Counted from the stretch's first letter, positions 1 through 5,519 are shown. The stretch is 5,597 nucleotides of DNA from an uncultured Clostridia bacterium (GCA_946405675.1 CAMJIC010000168.1:1-5597); one strand, 5' to 3'. Made by a program: numbers and translations. Notes: generated from the sequence alone by a model not told the origin.

Positions 1-58
1 ATCACCTTACGGATAGCTTCTCCGGATTCACAGCCCCCGTCGAAACCTTTACTACCCC
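1..58 (-). ncRNA. ssrA: tmRNA (10Sa RNA), 5' end only, cut by the window edge
   Basis: The minus strand from position 58 reads GGGGTAGTAAAGG, then TTTCGACGGGGGC. The starting GGGG and the GG-TTTCGAC block about a dozen bases in are the conserved acceptor-stem and T-arm-like 5' part of tmRNA. A short stem CGGA/TCCG (CGGAGAAGCTATCCG) follows, consistent with the start of the first pseudoknot. The tag-coding region and 3' CCA end lie outside the window. tmRNA with SmpB and EF-Tu enters ribosomes stalled on broken mRNA, adds a degradation tag and releases them. The location just downstream of smpB on the same strand is the usual Firmicute arrangement and supports the call. The mature 5' end at 58 is inferred from the family pattern. 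Confidence 0.9.
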
Positions 59-71
59 AAATGACAAAGCC

Positions 72-100
72 AGTATATCATGTGATCTGACTTCACGCAA
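72..100 (-). promoter_or_regulatory. SigA-type promoter of ssrA
   Basis: On the minus strand TTGCGT (100-95) is followed after exactly 17 bp by TATACT (77-72), which matches TATAAT at five of six positions. The expected start is near 65, about 7 bases before the mature tmRNA GGGG, so the precursor would carry a very short leader. This suggests tmRNA is transcribed independently of smpB. The -35 box matches only the TTG half of the consensus. Confidence 0.7.
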
Positions 101-105
101 TCTCT

Positions 106-199
106 GATTGCTTTCCCTGTGTTCGATTGTTTTCGCTATGTCTGACCGGTTTCCCTGTATTGCGATTGTTTTCCCTATGTCTGACCGGCTCCCTGTATG
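106..199 (-). repeat. 37-39 bp tandem repeat between smpB and ssrA
   Basis: Two nearly identical units lie at 163-199 (37 bp) and 124-162 (39 bp). On the plus strand both begin CGATTGTTTT, contain CTATGTCTGACCGG and end in CCCTGTAT. A partial third unit lies at 106-123 (GATTGCTTTCCCTGTGTT). A degenerate fourth unit at about 200-227 (GATGTTTTTCC, then ATGCTCACCGGTT) overlaps the smpB stop codon. The array occupies most of the spacer and ends just before the ssrA -35 box. It has no spacer-repeat alternation, so it is not CRISPR, and no U-tract, so it is not a plain terminator. Function unknown. Confidence 0.8.
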
Positions 200-219
200 C
201 GATGTTTTTCCAAGAATGC

Positions 220-684
220 TCACCGGTTATAATCTTTGAACGCTCTTTCCATGTCGCGCCTTGCATCCTTCTTTGCGATGTCGGCGCGCTTGTCATAAAG
301 CTTCTTTCCTTTGGCAAGGCCAATCTCGCATTTCGCAAGACTTCCCTTGAAATAAACCTGCAGCGGGACGATCGTATACCCGTCCCTGGTGGACGCGCCG
401 ATGAGCTTGCTGATCTCTTTCTTATGAAGCAGGAGCTTGCGCGGCCTGAGGGGATCCTTGTTGAAAATGTTCCCCTTTTCATACGGGCTGATATGCATCC
501 CGTTGATGATCGCTTCACCGTTTGTGATAGTTATGAAGGATTCCTTGATGGAACACTTTCCCATTCTCAGAGACTTCACCTCTGTTCCGGCAAGGGAGAT
601 GCCGGCCTCGAACTTCTCTTCGATAAAATAATCGTGGTATGCTTTTTTATTGTTCGCGATCAGTTTAACCGGCTTCTTTTCCAT
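220..684 (-). CDS. smpB: SsrA-binding protein SmpB
   Basis: The 154-residue product is a full-length SmpB, the cytoplasmic partner of tmRNA. It binds the tRNA-like domain and places its C-terminal tail in the empty mRNA channel of stalled ribosomes, so that tagging can begin. Family blocks run in order: NKKAYHDYFI (12-21), the EAGISLAGTEVKSLR strand-turn (26-40), NGMHISPYE (61-69), DPLRPRKLLLHKKEI (77-91), then IGLAKGKKLYDKR (121-133). The basic tail KKDARRDMERAFK (138-150) is normally helical. I chose ATG 684 because GGAG lies 6 bases upstream and the protein starts like its relatives. The in-frame ATG at 696 has no SD, and a longer reading to 783 would translate the leader hairpin. The gene lies 153 bp after htrA and about 160 bp before ssrA. 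The call is secure. Confidence 0.97.
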   Translation of the reverse strand: MEKKPVKLIANNKKAYHDYFIEEKFEAGISLAGTEVKSLRMGKCSIKESFITITNGEAIINGMHISPYEKGNIFNKDPLRPRKLLLHKKEISKLIGASTRDGYTIVPLQVYFKGSLAKCEIGLAKGKKLYDKRADIAKKDARRDMERAFKDYNR

Positions 685-690
685 GGTCTT

Positions 691-694
691 CTCC
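691..694 (-). promoter_or_regulatory. Ribosome binding site deciding the smpB start
   Basis: The minus strand reads GGAGAAGACCATG, giving GGAG with a 6-base spacer to ATG 684. No SD-like sequence precedes the alternative ATG at 696, whose own downstream codons contain this GGAG. Confidence 0.7.
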
Positions 695-704
695 ATACGC
701 TTTT

Positions 705-742
705 GTCTGCGGACGGATACCTGACGATATCCGCCCGCAGAC
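705..742 (-). other. Strong stem-loop in the smpB leader
   Basis: GTCTGCGG (705-712) pairs perfectly with CCGCAGAC (735-742). After one A/C mismatch, CGGATA (714-719) pairs with TATCCG (728-733), leaving an 8-base loop. The 3' foot on the minus strand is 10 bases before the smpB GGAG. The foot is followed by AAAAGCG rather than a U-run on that strand, so this does not look like an intrinsic terminator. It could be a leader structure affecting smpB translation or mRNA stability, or an RNase-trimmed htrA 3' end. The structure is plain in the sequence; its role is not. Confidence 0.7.
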
Positions 743-769
743 AGCATCCTGCAACTGTATTCTGCTAAT

Positions 770-811
770 CCGGCAACAGGCATCTGAATGCTCAGGAAAC
801 CATTCTGCCGG
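770..811 (-). other. Interrupted inverted repeat after htrA
   Basis: CCGGCA (770-775) is complementary to TGCCGG (806-811) and GAATG (786-790) to CATTC (801-805). This gives an 11 bp stem with ten unpaired bases on one side. It lies 27 bases after the htrA stop and has no U-tract on either flank. It may mark the htrA 3' end or be fortuitous. Confidence 0.35.
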
Positions 812-837
812 GAATCTTTTTTTCTAAGGATCCGAAT

Positions 838-2163
838 TTACTCGTCCTCACCGCCAAAGAATCCGTCGAACGGGTTTCCCTGCGAACCGGGGAGTTCCGG
901 AACGATCTCCAGCTTCGGTTCCTGGCTCTGCTGGTTCTTGATGTCCTCCGGCGCTTCTTCCAGCTTCACCTGGAAGGACTTCTCTTCGTAGCCGTCAGCA
1001 CCCTGGCGCATGACCTTGACTTCCACTTCCTCACCCGGCTCATAGTATGTGATCTGGCGAAGGAGGGTCTCCTTGGAATCGATGGTAATCCCGTCAAAGC
1101 CGACGATGATATCGCCCTTCTTCAGGCCTGCTTCCTCACCGGCAGATCCTTCCGACACTTCATAGATGAAAGCGCCTTCCGGAATGTTGTAATAATTGCT
1201 GGCTTCTGAGGAAACCGCAACGACAGCAATGCCCATGTATCCGTGTTCCTCTACGGCATCCCTGGTCTCACGGTTGATCAGCTCCTGCAGAACCGGGATC
1301 GCGGTGCTGATGGGAACGCCATATCCCATGTTGTCGCCGCCAAGGTATCCGGCGTTGAAGATTCCGATCACTTCTCCCTTGGAGTTGACGATCATGCCGC
1401 CGCTCTGTCCTTCATTTGCGGCACCGTCTGTCTGGAATTCACGGAACGTGGAGCCATCCTCCACTACAACTTCCACATCGAGGGCACTGACAATGCCTGA
1501 GGTGACTGAGATGCCCTCACCGAGGGAGTTGCCGATGGTGATAGCTGCCTGACCGACCTTCAGGTTATCTGAGCTTCCCAGGACGGCGATTTTCAGCTGC
1601 TTCAGGACATCCTCGTCGATGTCATCCAACTTCACCGCGATGACCGCCAGATCCGTCTTCGCGTCGGTTCCCTTCACCTTCGCCGGGGCGAGCAGGTCAT
1701 CCGGATCCTCTGCTTCCGCTGAGAATGCGACTGTCACCTCCGTGGAATCCTCCACCACATGGTTGTTGGTGGCGATCAGAAGCTCGTCGTCATTCTGCGC
1801 GATGATGAAACCGCTTGCGGCGCCCTGCACTTCCATCTGCGCGGACTGTCCAAAGTAGTCCATCACATCCTGGACGCTCTTCTCGGTGACCGTCACGACG
1901 GAGGGCATCACTGCCTCAACGACTCCGGACACATCCACTGCTGTGATCTGCGCATCCTTCGTGCTTGTGGTCTCAAGCTGGTCGTAGGACTTCTTTTCTT
2001 CCTTCTCCTCTGTCTGCGCTTCTTCCGTTTCCTCTGCCTCTGTTTCGGTAACGGTCAGCAGCGTCTGGCCTTCCTTCGCAAATGCGGTCGGTGCGATCTG
2101 CCCTGCCACCAATGCTCCTGCGATCACTGCTCCTGTAATTCCAGCTGCAAATCTCTTCTTCAT
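838..2163 (-). CDS. Exported HtrA/DegP-family serine protease with one PDZ domain (S1C)
   Basis: The 441-residue protein is a trypsin-like HtrA protease that would degrade or refold damaged exported proteins outside the membrane. The start MKKR plus a hydrophobic stretch (6-23) ending APTAFA looks like a cleavable Sec signal peptide, with a likely cut after A29. Many Firmicute HtrAs instead keep an uncleaved membrane anchor. An acidic low-complexity linker rich in Glu and Thr (about 38-58) follows. The protease domain spans about 75-295. The triad is intact: H135 in TNNHVV, D171 in KTDLAVIAV, S254 in GQSGG. The active-site loop reads TDGAANEGQSGG where the family usually has TDAAINPGNSGG, so Pro and Asn are replaced by Glu and Gln. 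The PDZ domain (about 308-400) contains GSAGEEAGLKKGDII. An acidic Pro/Gln/Gly-rich tail ends GGEDE. ATG 2163 has AAGGGG upstream. The protein is htrA/degP-like; I leave the symbol blank because paralogues are common. Confidence 0.95.
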   Translation of the reverse strand: MKKRFAAGITGAVIAGALVAGQIAPTAFAKEGQTLLTVTETEAEETEEAQTEEKEEKKSYDQLETTSTKDAQITAVDVSGVVEAVMPSVVTVTEKSVQDVMDYFGQSAQMEVQGAASGFIIAQNDDELLIATNNHVVEDSTEVTVAFSAEAEDPDDLLAPAKVKGTDAKTDLAVIAVKLDDIDEDVLKQLKIAVLGSSDNLKVGQAAITIGNSLGEGISVTSGIVSALDVEVVVEDGSTFREFQTDGAANEGQSGGMIVNSKGEVIGIFNAGYLGGDNMGYGVPISTAIPVLQELINRETRDAVEEHGYMGIAVVAVSSEASNYYNIPEGAFIYEVSEGSAGEEAGLKKGDIIVGFDGITIDSKETLLRQITYYEPGEEVEVKVMRQGADGYEEKSFQVKLEEAPEDIKNQQSQEPKLEIVPELPGSQGNPFDGFFGGEDE

Positions 2164-2172
2164 GGATCATTT

Positions 2173-2178
2173 CCCCTT
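2173..2178 (-). promoter_or_regulatory. Ribosome binding site of the HtrA gene
   Basis: AAGGGG on the minus strand lies 9 bases before ATG 2163. An ATG at 2170 sits between them in another frame and opens only a 65-codon reading, so 2163 is the start. Confidence 0.55.
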
Positions 2179-2228
2179 TCTATCCAAGGCCTGAACCAGG
2201 TCATATCATTTTCTTTTGCTGACACCCT

Positions 2229-2259
2229 GCTGCCGGAGCGGATCCAGGATTCCGGCAGC
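2229..2259 (-). other. Perfect 9 bp stem-loop in the HtrA gene leader
   Basis: GCTGCCGGA (2229-2237) pairs exactly with TCCGGCAGC (2251-2259) around a 13-base loop containing GGATCC. It lies 65 bases before the HtrA start. On the minus strand it is followed by AGGGTGTCAGC, with no U-run. On the plus strand it is followed by CTTGTGTTTTG, a weak U-rich tail, so it would terminate plus-strand transcripts better than gpmI transcripts. It may be a gpmI 3' end or an HtrA leader element. Confidence 0.6.
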
Positions 2260-2304
2260 CTTGTGTTTTGATAGAAACAGGATATTCTTCAGTTGTGTTC
2301 CAAA

Positions 2305-2336
2305 TGTGAAAAACACCCATAGAAAACTGTGAAAAA
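2305..2336 (-). promoter_or_regulatory. Two TTTTTCACA direct repeats upstream of the HtrA gene
   Basis: TTTTTCACA occurs on the minus strand at 2336-2328 and 2313-2305. The copies are 23 bp apart, about two helical turns, and in the same orientation as the HtrA gene. A partial copy, TTTTCTAT, lies between them at 2326-2319. From memory, CssR-regulated htrA promoters in Bacillus carry direct octamer repeats of the TTTTCACA type, so this may be a two-component stress operator. I found no good -35/-10 pair next to it, as might be expected of an activator-dependent promoter. Confidence 0.4.
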
Positions 2337-2340
2337 AGTG

Positions 2341-3882
2341 TTACCTGCGGACCAGCAGGCTCTTGCCTGTCATCTCCTTCGGCTGCTCCATCCCCATCAT
2401 CTCGATCAGGGTCGGGATAATGTCGCACAGCGCACCGCCTTCCCTGAGGGTGTATGCCGGATCATAGTTGACAAGGATAAAGGGCACCGGATTCGTGGTA
2501 TGGGCCGTCAGCGGCTCTCCTGTCTCATAATCCACCAGCTGCTCCGCATTTCCATGGTCAGCAGTGATGAACATCTGTCCGCCCACCTCGAGGATGGCTT
2601 CCACGACCCTGCCGACGCACTTGTCGATGGTCTCGATCGCCTTGATGGCCGCAGATTCCACGCCGGTATGCCCCACCATGTCCGGGTTCGCAAAGTTGGT
2701 GATGATGACATCGTACTTGCCGGAGCGGATCGCCTCTGTAAACCGGTCGCAGACCTCCGGCGCGCTCATCTCCGGCTGCAGGTCATAGGTTGCAACCTTG
2801 GGGCTCTTGACCAGGATACGGTCTTCCCCGGCATTGGGTTCTTCCACGCCGCCGTTGAAGAAGAAGGTGACATGGGCGTATTTCTCAGTCTCTGCAATAC
2901 GCGCCTGGGTCATATGGTGCTGTGCCAGGAACTCTCCGAAGGTTTCGGTGATCTCGACCTTCGGGAAAGCGATCTCCTTGTTCGGGATCGTGACATCGTA
3001 ATCCGTGAAGCAGGCATAGAAGACCTTCTTCCTCGGCCCTCTGTCAAACTTGTCAAAGTCATCGATGCAGAAGCATCTGGTGATCTCCCTTGCGCGATCC
3101 GGACGGAAATTAAAGAAGATGATCGAATCATTGTCCTGAATCGTGGTGACGGGCTTTCCATCTTCCATCACGACTGCCGGGACGACGAATTCATCCGTCA
3201 CGCCCTGCGCGTAGGAATCCTTGATCGCCTGGACGCCGGAGGATGCGCTCACGCCCTCCCCAAGGGTCAGGGCACGGTATGCCTTCTCGATTCTGTCCCA
3301 GCGGTTGTCGCGGTCCATCGCATAATATCTTCCGGATACCACGCCGATCTTCCCGACTCCGAGCTCATCCATCTTGTCCTGCAGCTGCTGCGCGTATTCC
3401 GCTCCGCTTTCAGGCGGTGTATCGCGGCCGTCAAGGAAGCAATGCACAAAGACCTTATTCAGGCCATGGCGCTTTGCCATCTCAAGAAGGGCAAAAAGAT
3501 GGGTGATATGGCTGTGGACGCCGCCGTCGGACAGAAGGCCGTACAGATGCAGCTGGCTGTCATGTGCCTTTACATTCTCCATCGCCTTTACAAGGACTTC
3601 ATTTTCAAAAAAGTCCCCGTCCTGGATCGCCTTGGTGATCCGGGTCAGATCCTGGTAAACGATCCTGCCGGCGCCCATATTCAGGTGCCCGACTTCAGAA
3701 TTGCCCATCTGGCCGTCCGGAAGGCCGACATAAAGGCCGCTTGCCTGTCCCTGCACAAACGGGTACTCTTTCATCAGACGGTCCATCACCGGTGTGTCAG
3801 CCAGCGCGACCGCATTGTGGTCTTTGCGCGGGTTCAGTCCGTAACCATCCAGGATCATCAGTACAGTAGGTCTTTTGCTCAT
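2341..3882 (-). CDS. gpmI: 2,3-bisphosphoglycerate-independent phosphoglycerate mutase
   Basis: The 513-residue cytoplasmic enzyme interconverts 3- and 2-phosphoglycerate in glycolysis and gluconeogenesis, using two metal ions (usually Mn2+) and a phosphoserine intermediate. Length and residue numbering match the Bacillus enzymes closely. The metal ligand D12 is in LDGYG and the nucleophile S62 in GNSEVGH. Substrate-domain residues are H123, R153-D154 in DGRDTPP, R185, R191, and R260/R263 in NFRPDR. The remaining metal ligands are D401 and H405 (NPDMVGHTG), D442 and H443 (TADHGNAE) and H461 (AHTTNPVPF). No key residue is missing. The start ATG 3882 gives the family N-terminus and has two SD-like sites upstream. 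The gene lies 242 bp after hom behind its own putative promoter. It is not the shorter archaeal-type ApgM relative found near hom in some Clostridia. Confidence 0.98.
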   Translation of the reverse strand: MSKRPTVLMILDGYGLNPRKDHNAVALADTPVMDRLMKEYPFVQGQASGLYVGLPDGQMGNSEVGHLNMGAGRIVYQDLTRITKAIQDGDFFENEVLVKAMENVKAHDSQLHLYGLLSDGGVHSHITHLFALLEMAKRHGLNKVFVHCFLDGRDTPPESGAEYAQQLQDKMDELGVGKIGVVSGRYYAMDRDNRWDRIEKAYRALTLGEGVSASSGVQAIKDSYAQGVTDEFVVPAVVMEDGKPVTTIQDNDSIIFFNFRPDRAREITRCFCIDDFDKFDRGPRKKVFYACFTDYDVTIPNKEIAFPKVEITETFGEFLAQHHMTQARIAETEKYAHVTFFFNGGVEEPNAGEDRILVKSPKVATYDLQPEMSAPEVCDRFTEAIRSGKYDVIITNFANPDMVGHTGVESAAIKAIETIDKCVGRVVEAILEVGGQMFITADHGNAEQLVDYETGEPLTAHTTNPVPFILVNYDPAYTLREGGALCDIIPTLIEMMGMEQPKEMTGKSLLVRR

Positions 3883-3886
3883 GTTT

Positions 3887-3899
3887 TCCTTCGCTCCTT
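3887..3899 (-). promoter_or_regulatory. Double Shine-Dalgarno region of gpmI
   Basis: Two purine-rich sites precede ATG 3882: AAGGAG (3899-3894), 11 bases away, and GAAGGA (3892-3887), 4 bases away. If transcription begins near 3898, as the candidate promoter suggests, the distal site would sit at the very 5' end and the proximal one would do the work. Confidence 0.5.
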
Positions 3900-3904
3900 T
3901 ATCA

Positions 3905-3933
3905 AAAATATATGGTAACTGTTACACTGTCAC
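3905..3933 (-). promoter_or_regulatory. Candidate promoter of gpmI
   Basis: GTGACA (3933-3928, five of six to TTGACA) is followed by an AT-rich stretch, CATATATTTTTG. The -10 may be TATTTT (3910-3905, 17 bp spacer, four of six) or TATATT (3912-3907, 15 bp spacer, five of six). Either would start transcription about 16-20 bases before the ATG. Confidence 0.45.
3912..3927 (-). promoter_or_regulatory. Operator-like palindrome between -35 and -10 of gpmI
   Basis: The perfect inverted repeat GTAAC-A-GTTAC lies inside TGTAACAGTTACCA and fills the promoter spacer. It matches the catabolite-repression element TGWAARCGYTWNCW at 12 of 14 positions but lacks the central C of the CG core. Its position would let a bound repressor block RNA polymerase. 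CcpA control is a guess; another dimeric regulator is equally possible. Confidence 0.35.
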
Positions 3934-3945
3934 ATGCCATGGGTT

Positions 3946-3962
3946 GGATCAGTCATTGATCC
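3946..3962 (-). other. Small stem-loop at the end of the 17-18 bp array
   Basis: GGATCA (3946-3951) pairs exactly with TGATCC (3957-3962) around a 5-base loop. It overlaps the last repeat unit and has no U-tract. It may be a by-product of the repeat sequence. Confidence 0.35.
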
Positions 3963-4041
3963 GGCCAAATTCATTGATCCATTCAAATCACCAATCCAGC
4001 TAAATCACCGATCCGGCCAGATCACCGATCTATCCAAAATC
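3955..4041 (-). repeat. Five-unit 17-18 bp direct repeat between hom and gpmI
   Basis: Contiguous units lie at 4041-4024 (18 bp), 4023-4007 (17), 4006-3990 (17), 3989-3973 (17) and 3972-3955 (18). The minus-strand consensus is close to GATTTGGCCGGATCGGT. Units differ at several positions, so the array is old or selected rather than freshly duplicated. The clearest unit contains the near-palindrome GATCTGGCCGGATC. There are no unique spacers, so it is not CRISPR. The array lies between the hom 3' end and the gpmI promoter. Confidence 0.8.
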
Positions 4042-4103
4042 ACTGTTCTGCAAAAAAAGACCCGGATCAAAATCATCAATATCAAAATAATCAATCTGAA
4101 TCA

Positions 4104-4145
4104 TCAGTATACTCTGATCATCGTTCAGTATACCCTGATCATCGT
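4104..4145 (-). repeat. 21 bp tandem duplication spanning the hom stop codon
   Basis: Copies at 4145-4125 and 4124-4104 differ at one base. Each reads ACGATGATCAG, then G or A, then GTATACTGA. The unit encodes TMIRVY-stop, and the second copy is in frame, followed at once by another TGA. The hom end is therefore TMIRVY*TMIRVY**. Each copy also contains the palindrome GTATAC. Confidence 0.9.
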
Positions 4146-5411
4146 TGCTTTCCCGCGAACGACGCTGCTTGACTCCAGGATCAGGAGGGCGTCTTTGATA
4201 TGACGCTCTTTCACGTTGCTGGTGATGATGACAAGCTCCGCGTCATTTTCGATCTTATTTTTCTGAATGACCTGTTCGATGGAAACCGAATTGTTGCCGA
4301 AAATGCTGGCGATCGTTGCCAGGACGCCCGGTTTGTTCTCCACACGCATACGGACATAATAAGCGGAACGTGTATTCTCTACCCTTTTGATCGGGATATT
4401 CCGGTATACGTAGTCCCTTGTCGAACCCTGGCAGTGATCCTTGATCCTGCGCGCAACCGAGAATACGTCACCCATCACTGCGCTTGCGGTGGGCATCTCC
4501 CCTGCGCCTTTTCCGTAGAACATGACATCTTCCACTGCGTCACCGTCCACATAGACTGCATTGTAGGAGCCGCCGACGGACGACAGGGGATGTGTCTCAG
4601 GAAGCAGCATCGGGTGCACCTTCACCTCGATCCCCTCACGCGTATTCCGGGCCAGTGCGATCAGCTTGATCACCCAGCCAAGCGCCTTCGCATAAGCGAT
4701 ATCCTTTGCTGTGATCTTTGTGATGCCCTCCGTATAGACGTCCTTGAAGGTCACTCTGGAATGAAATGCGATCGTGGCCATGATCGCGATCTTGCGCCCT
4801 GCGTCATGTCCCTCCACGTCAGCTGTCGGATCCGCCTCCGCATAACCAAGCTTCGTTGCCTGCGCAAGGGCTTCCTGATAATCCATGCCCTCATCCGTCA
4901 TCTTGGACAGAATGTAATTCGTCGTGCCATTGACAATCCCCATAATACTCCGGATCTCATTGGCCGCCAGGCTGTTGAGCAGCGGGCTGATGATCGGGAT
5001 TCCTCCTGCGACGGCAGCCTCAAACCGAAGCTCTACATGATTCTCCTCCGCAAGCTGGATCAGCTCCCCGCCCCGCTCAGCGATCAGGTCTTTGTTTGCC
5101 GTCACCACACTCTTCCCAGCCTCAAGGGCACTTTTGATATATGTGTAAGCCGGTTCTATCCCCCCCATGAGCTCTATTACAATATCAATCCCGGGGTCTG
5201 CAAGGATCGAATCAAAGGATGTGACAAGGATCTCCGGATCCTCCACCTTGTCCATGTGCCTTTGCACATTCCGGACAAGGATGTACCGGATATTCAGGCT
5301 CACATCCAGCTTCTGCATCATCTCCGGCTTCTGCCTCTGCATGACCTTATACACACCGGTTCCAACCGTTCCAAATCCAAGCAGTGCTACATTGATCTCT
5401 TCCTGTGACAT
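4125..5411 (-). CDS. hom: Homoserine dehydrogenase with C-terminal ACT domain
   Basis: The 428-residue cytoplasmic enzyme reduces aspartate semialdehyde to homoserine with NAD(P)H, the branch step towards threonine, methionine and isoleucine. An N-terminal Rossmann fold carries GFGTVGTG (12-19). TANKDLIA (104-111) contains the conserved K107. VNGTTNYILSKM (160-171) starts the catalytic domain. GYAEADPTADVEGHD (189-203) contains E192 and D198, and K207 follows in GRKIAI; spacing matches the yeast residues E208, D214 and K223. The ACT domain (about 349-424, with RVENKPGVLATIASIFG) is the usual site of threonine feedback control. It is a single-function enzyme with no aspartokinase fused. The start at 5411 gives the normal N-terminus. 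The SD is modest: GAAGAG close to the ATG, with a stronger GGAG 16 bases away. In many Clostridia an ACT-domain protein gene precedes hom; none is readable here. Confidence 0.97.
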   Translation of the reverse strand: MSQEEINVALLGFGTVGTGVYKVMQRQKPEMMQKLDVSLNIRYILVRNVQRHMDKVEDPEILVTSFDSILADPGIDIVIELMGGIEPAYTYIKSALEAGKSVVTANKDLIAERGGELIQLAEENHVELRFEAAVAGGIPIISPLLNSLAANEIRSIMGIVNGTTNYILSKMTDEGMDYQEALAQATKLGYAEADPTADVEGHDAGRKIAIMATIAFHSRVTFKDVYTEGITKITAKDIAYAKALGWVIKLIALARNTREGIEVKVHPMLLPETHPLSSVGGSYNAVYVDGDAVEDVMFYGKGAGEMPTASAVMGDVFSVARRIKDHCQGSTRDYVYRNIPIKRVENTRSAYYVRMRVENKPGVLATIASIFGNNSVSIEQVIQKNKIENDAELVIITSNVKERHIKDALLILESSSVVRGKATMIRVY

Positions 5412-5430
5412 ACTCTTCTTTTCTTTCTCC

Positions 5431-5446
5431 GCGCTGTGGACAGCGC
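5431..5446 (-). other. Leader hairpin abutting the distal GGAG of hom
   Basis: GCGCTG (5431-5436) pairs exactly with CAGCGC (5441-5446) around a 4-base loop. On the minus strand it is followed immediately by GGAG (5430-5427), then an A/G-rich run to the ATG. Just upstream in the same leader TTTCA-GATT-TGAAA forms a second small hairpin. The pair could affect ribosome loading or protect the mRNA 5' end. There is no U-tract. Confidence 0.5.
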
Positions 5447-5474
5447 CAATTTCAAATCTGAAAACTGCAGAGCC

Positions 5475-5504
5475 ATTATATACTTACAAATTCACAAAAA
5501 GCAA
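5475..5504 (-). promoter_or_regulatory. Promoter of hom
   Basis: A perfect TATAAT (5480-5475) follows TTGCTT (5504-5499) after 18 bp on the minus strand. Transcription would start near 5468, leaving a leader of about 57 bases with two small hairpins. The -10 is strong and the -35 is only half a match. Confidence 0.6.
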
Positions 5505-5519
5505 CCTCCGCATGATGAT

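Noticed and set aside
106..199. CRISPR array
   Set aside because: The units are adjacent with no unique spacers, and no cas gene is present.
2..223. Minus-strand open frame of 73 codons and an overlapping 141-codon frame, both with repeated peptides
   Set aside because: The peptide repeats come from the 37-39 bp DNA array. The frames run through the ssrA promoter and tmRNA or through smpB out of frame, and no SD was seen.
2306..2343. gpmI terminator from AACAC/GTGTT followed by T's
   Set aside because: The stem is only 5 bp with a loop of about 20 bases. The T-rich tracts are better explained by the TTTTTCACA repeats.
2329..3918. Plus-strand open frame of 529 codons
   Set aside because: It is antisense to gpmI over its whole length. 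The gpmI protein carries every catalytic motif, and the opposite reading resembles nothing I know. It is an effect of GC-biased codons.
4052..4100. hom terminator at the run of seven T's (minus strand)
   Set aside because: The bases before the T-run (GATCCGGGTC) cannot form a hairpin with a loop, and no other stem lies directly upstream.
4200..5408. Plus-strand open frame of 402 codons
   Set aside because: It is antisense to hom, rich in His, Cys and Arg with no domain pattern, and is a shadow of the hom codon bias.
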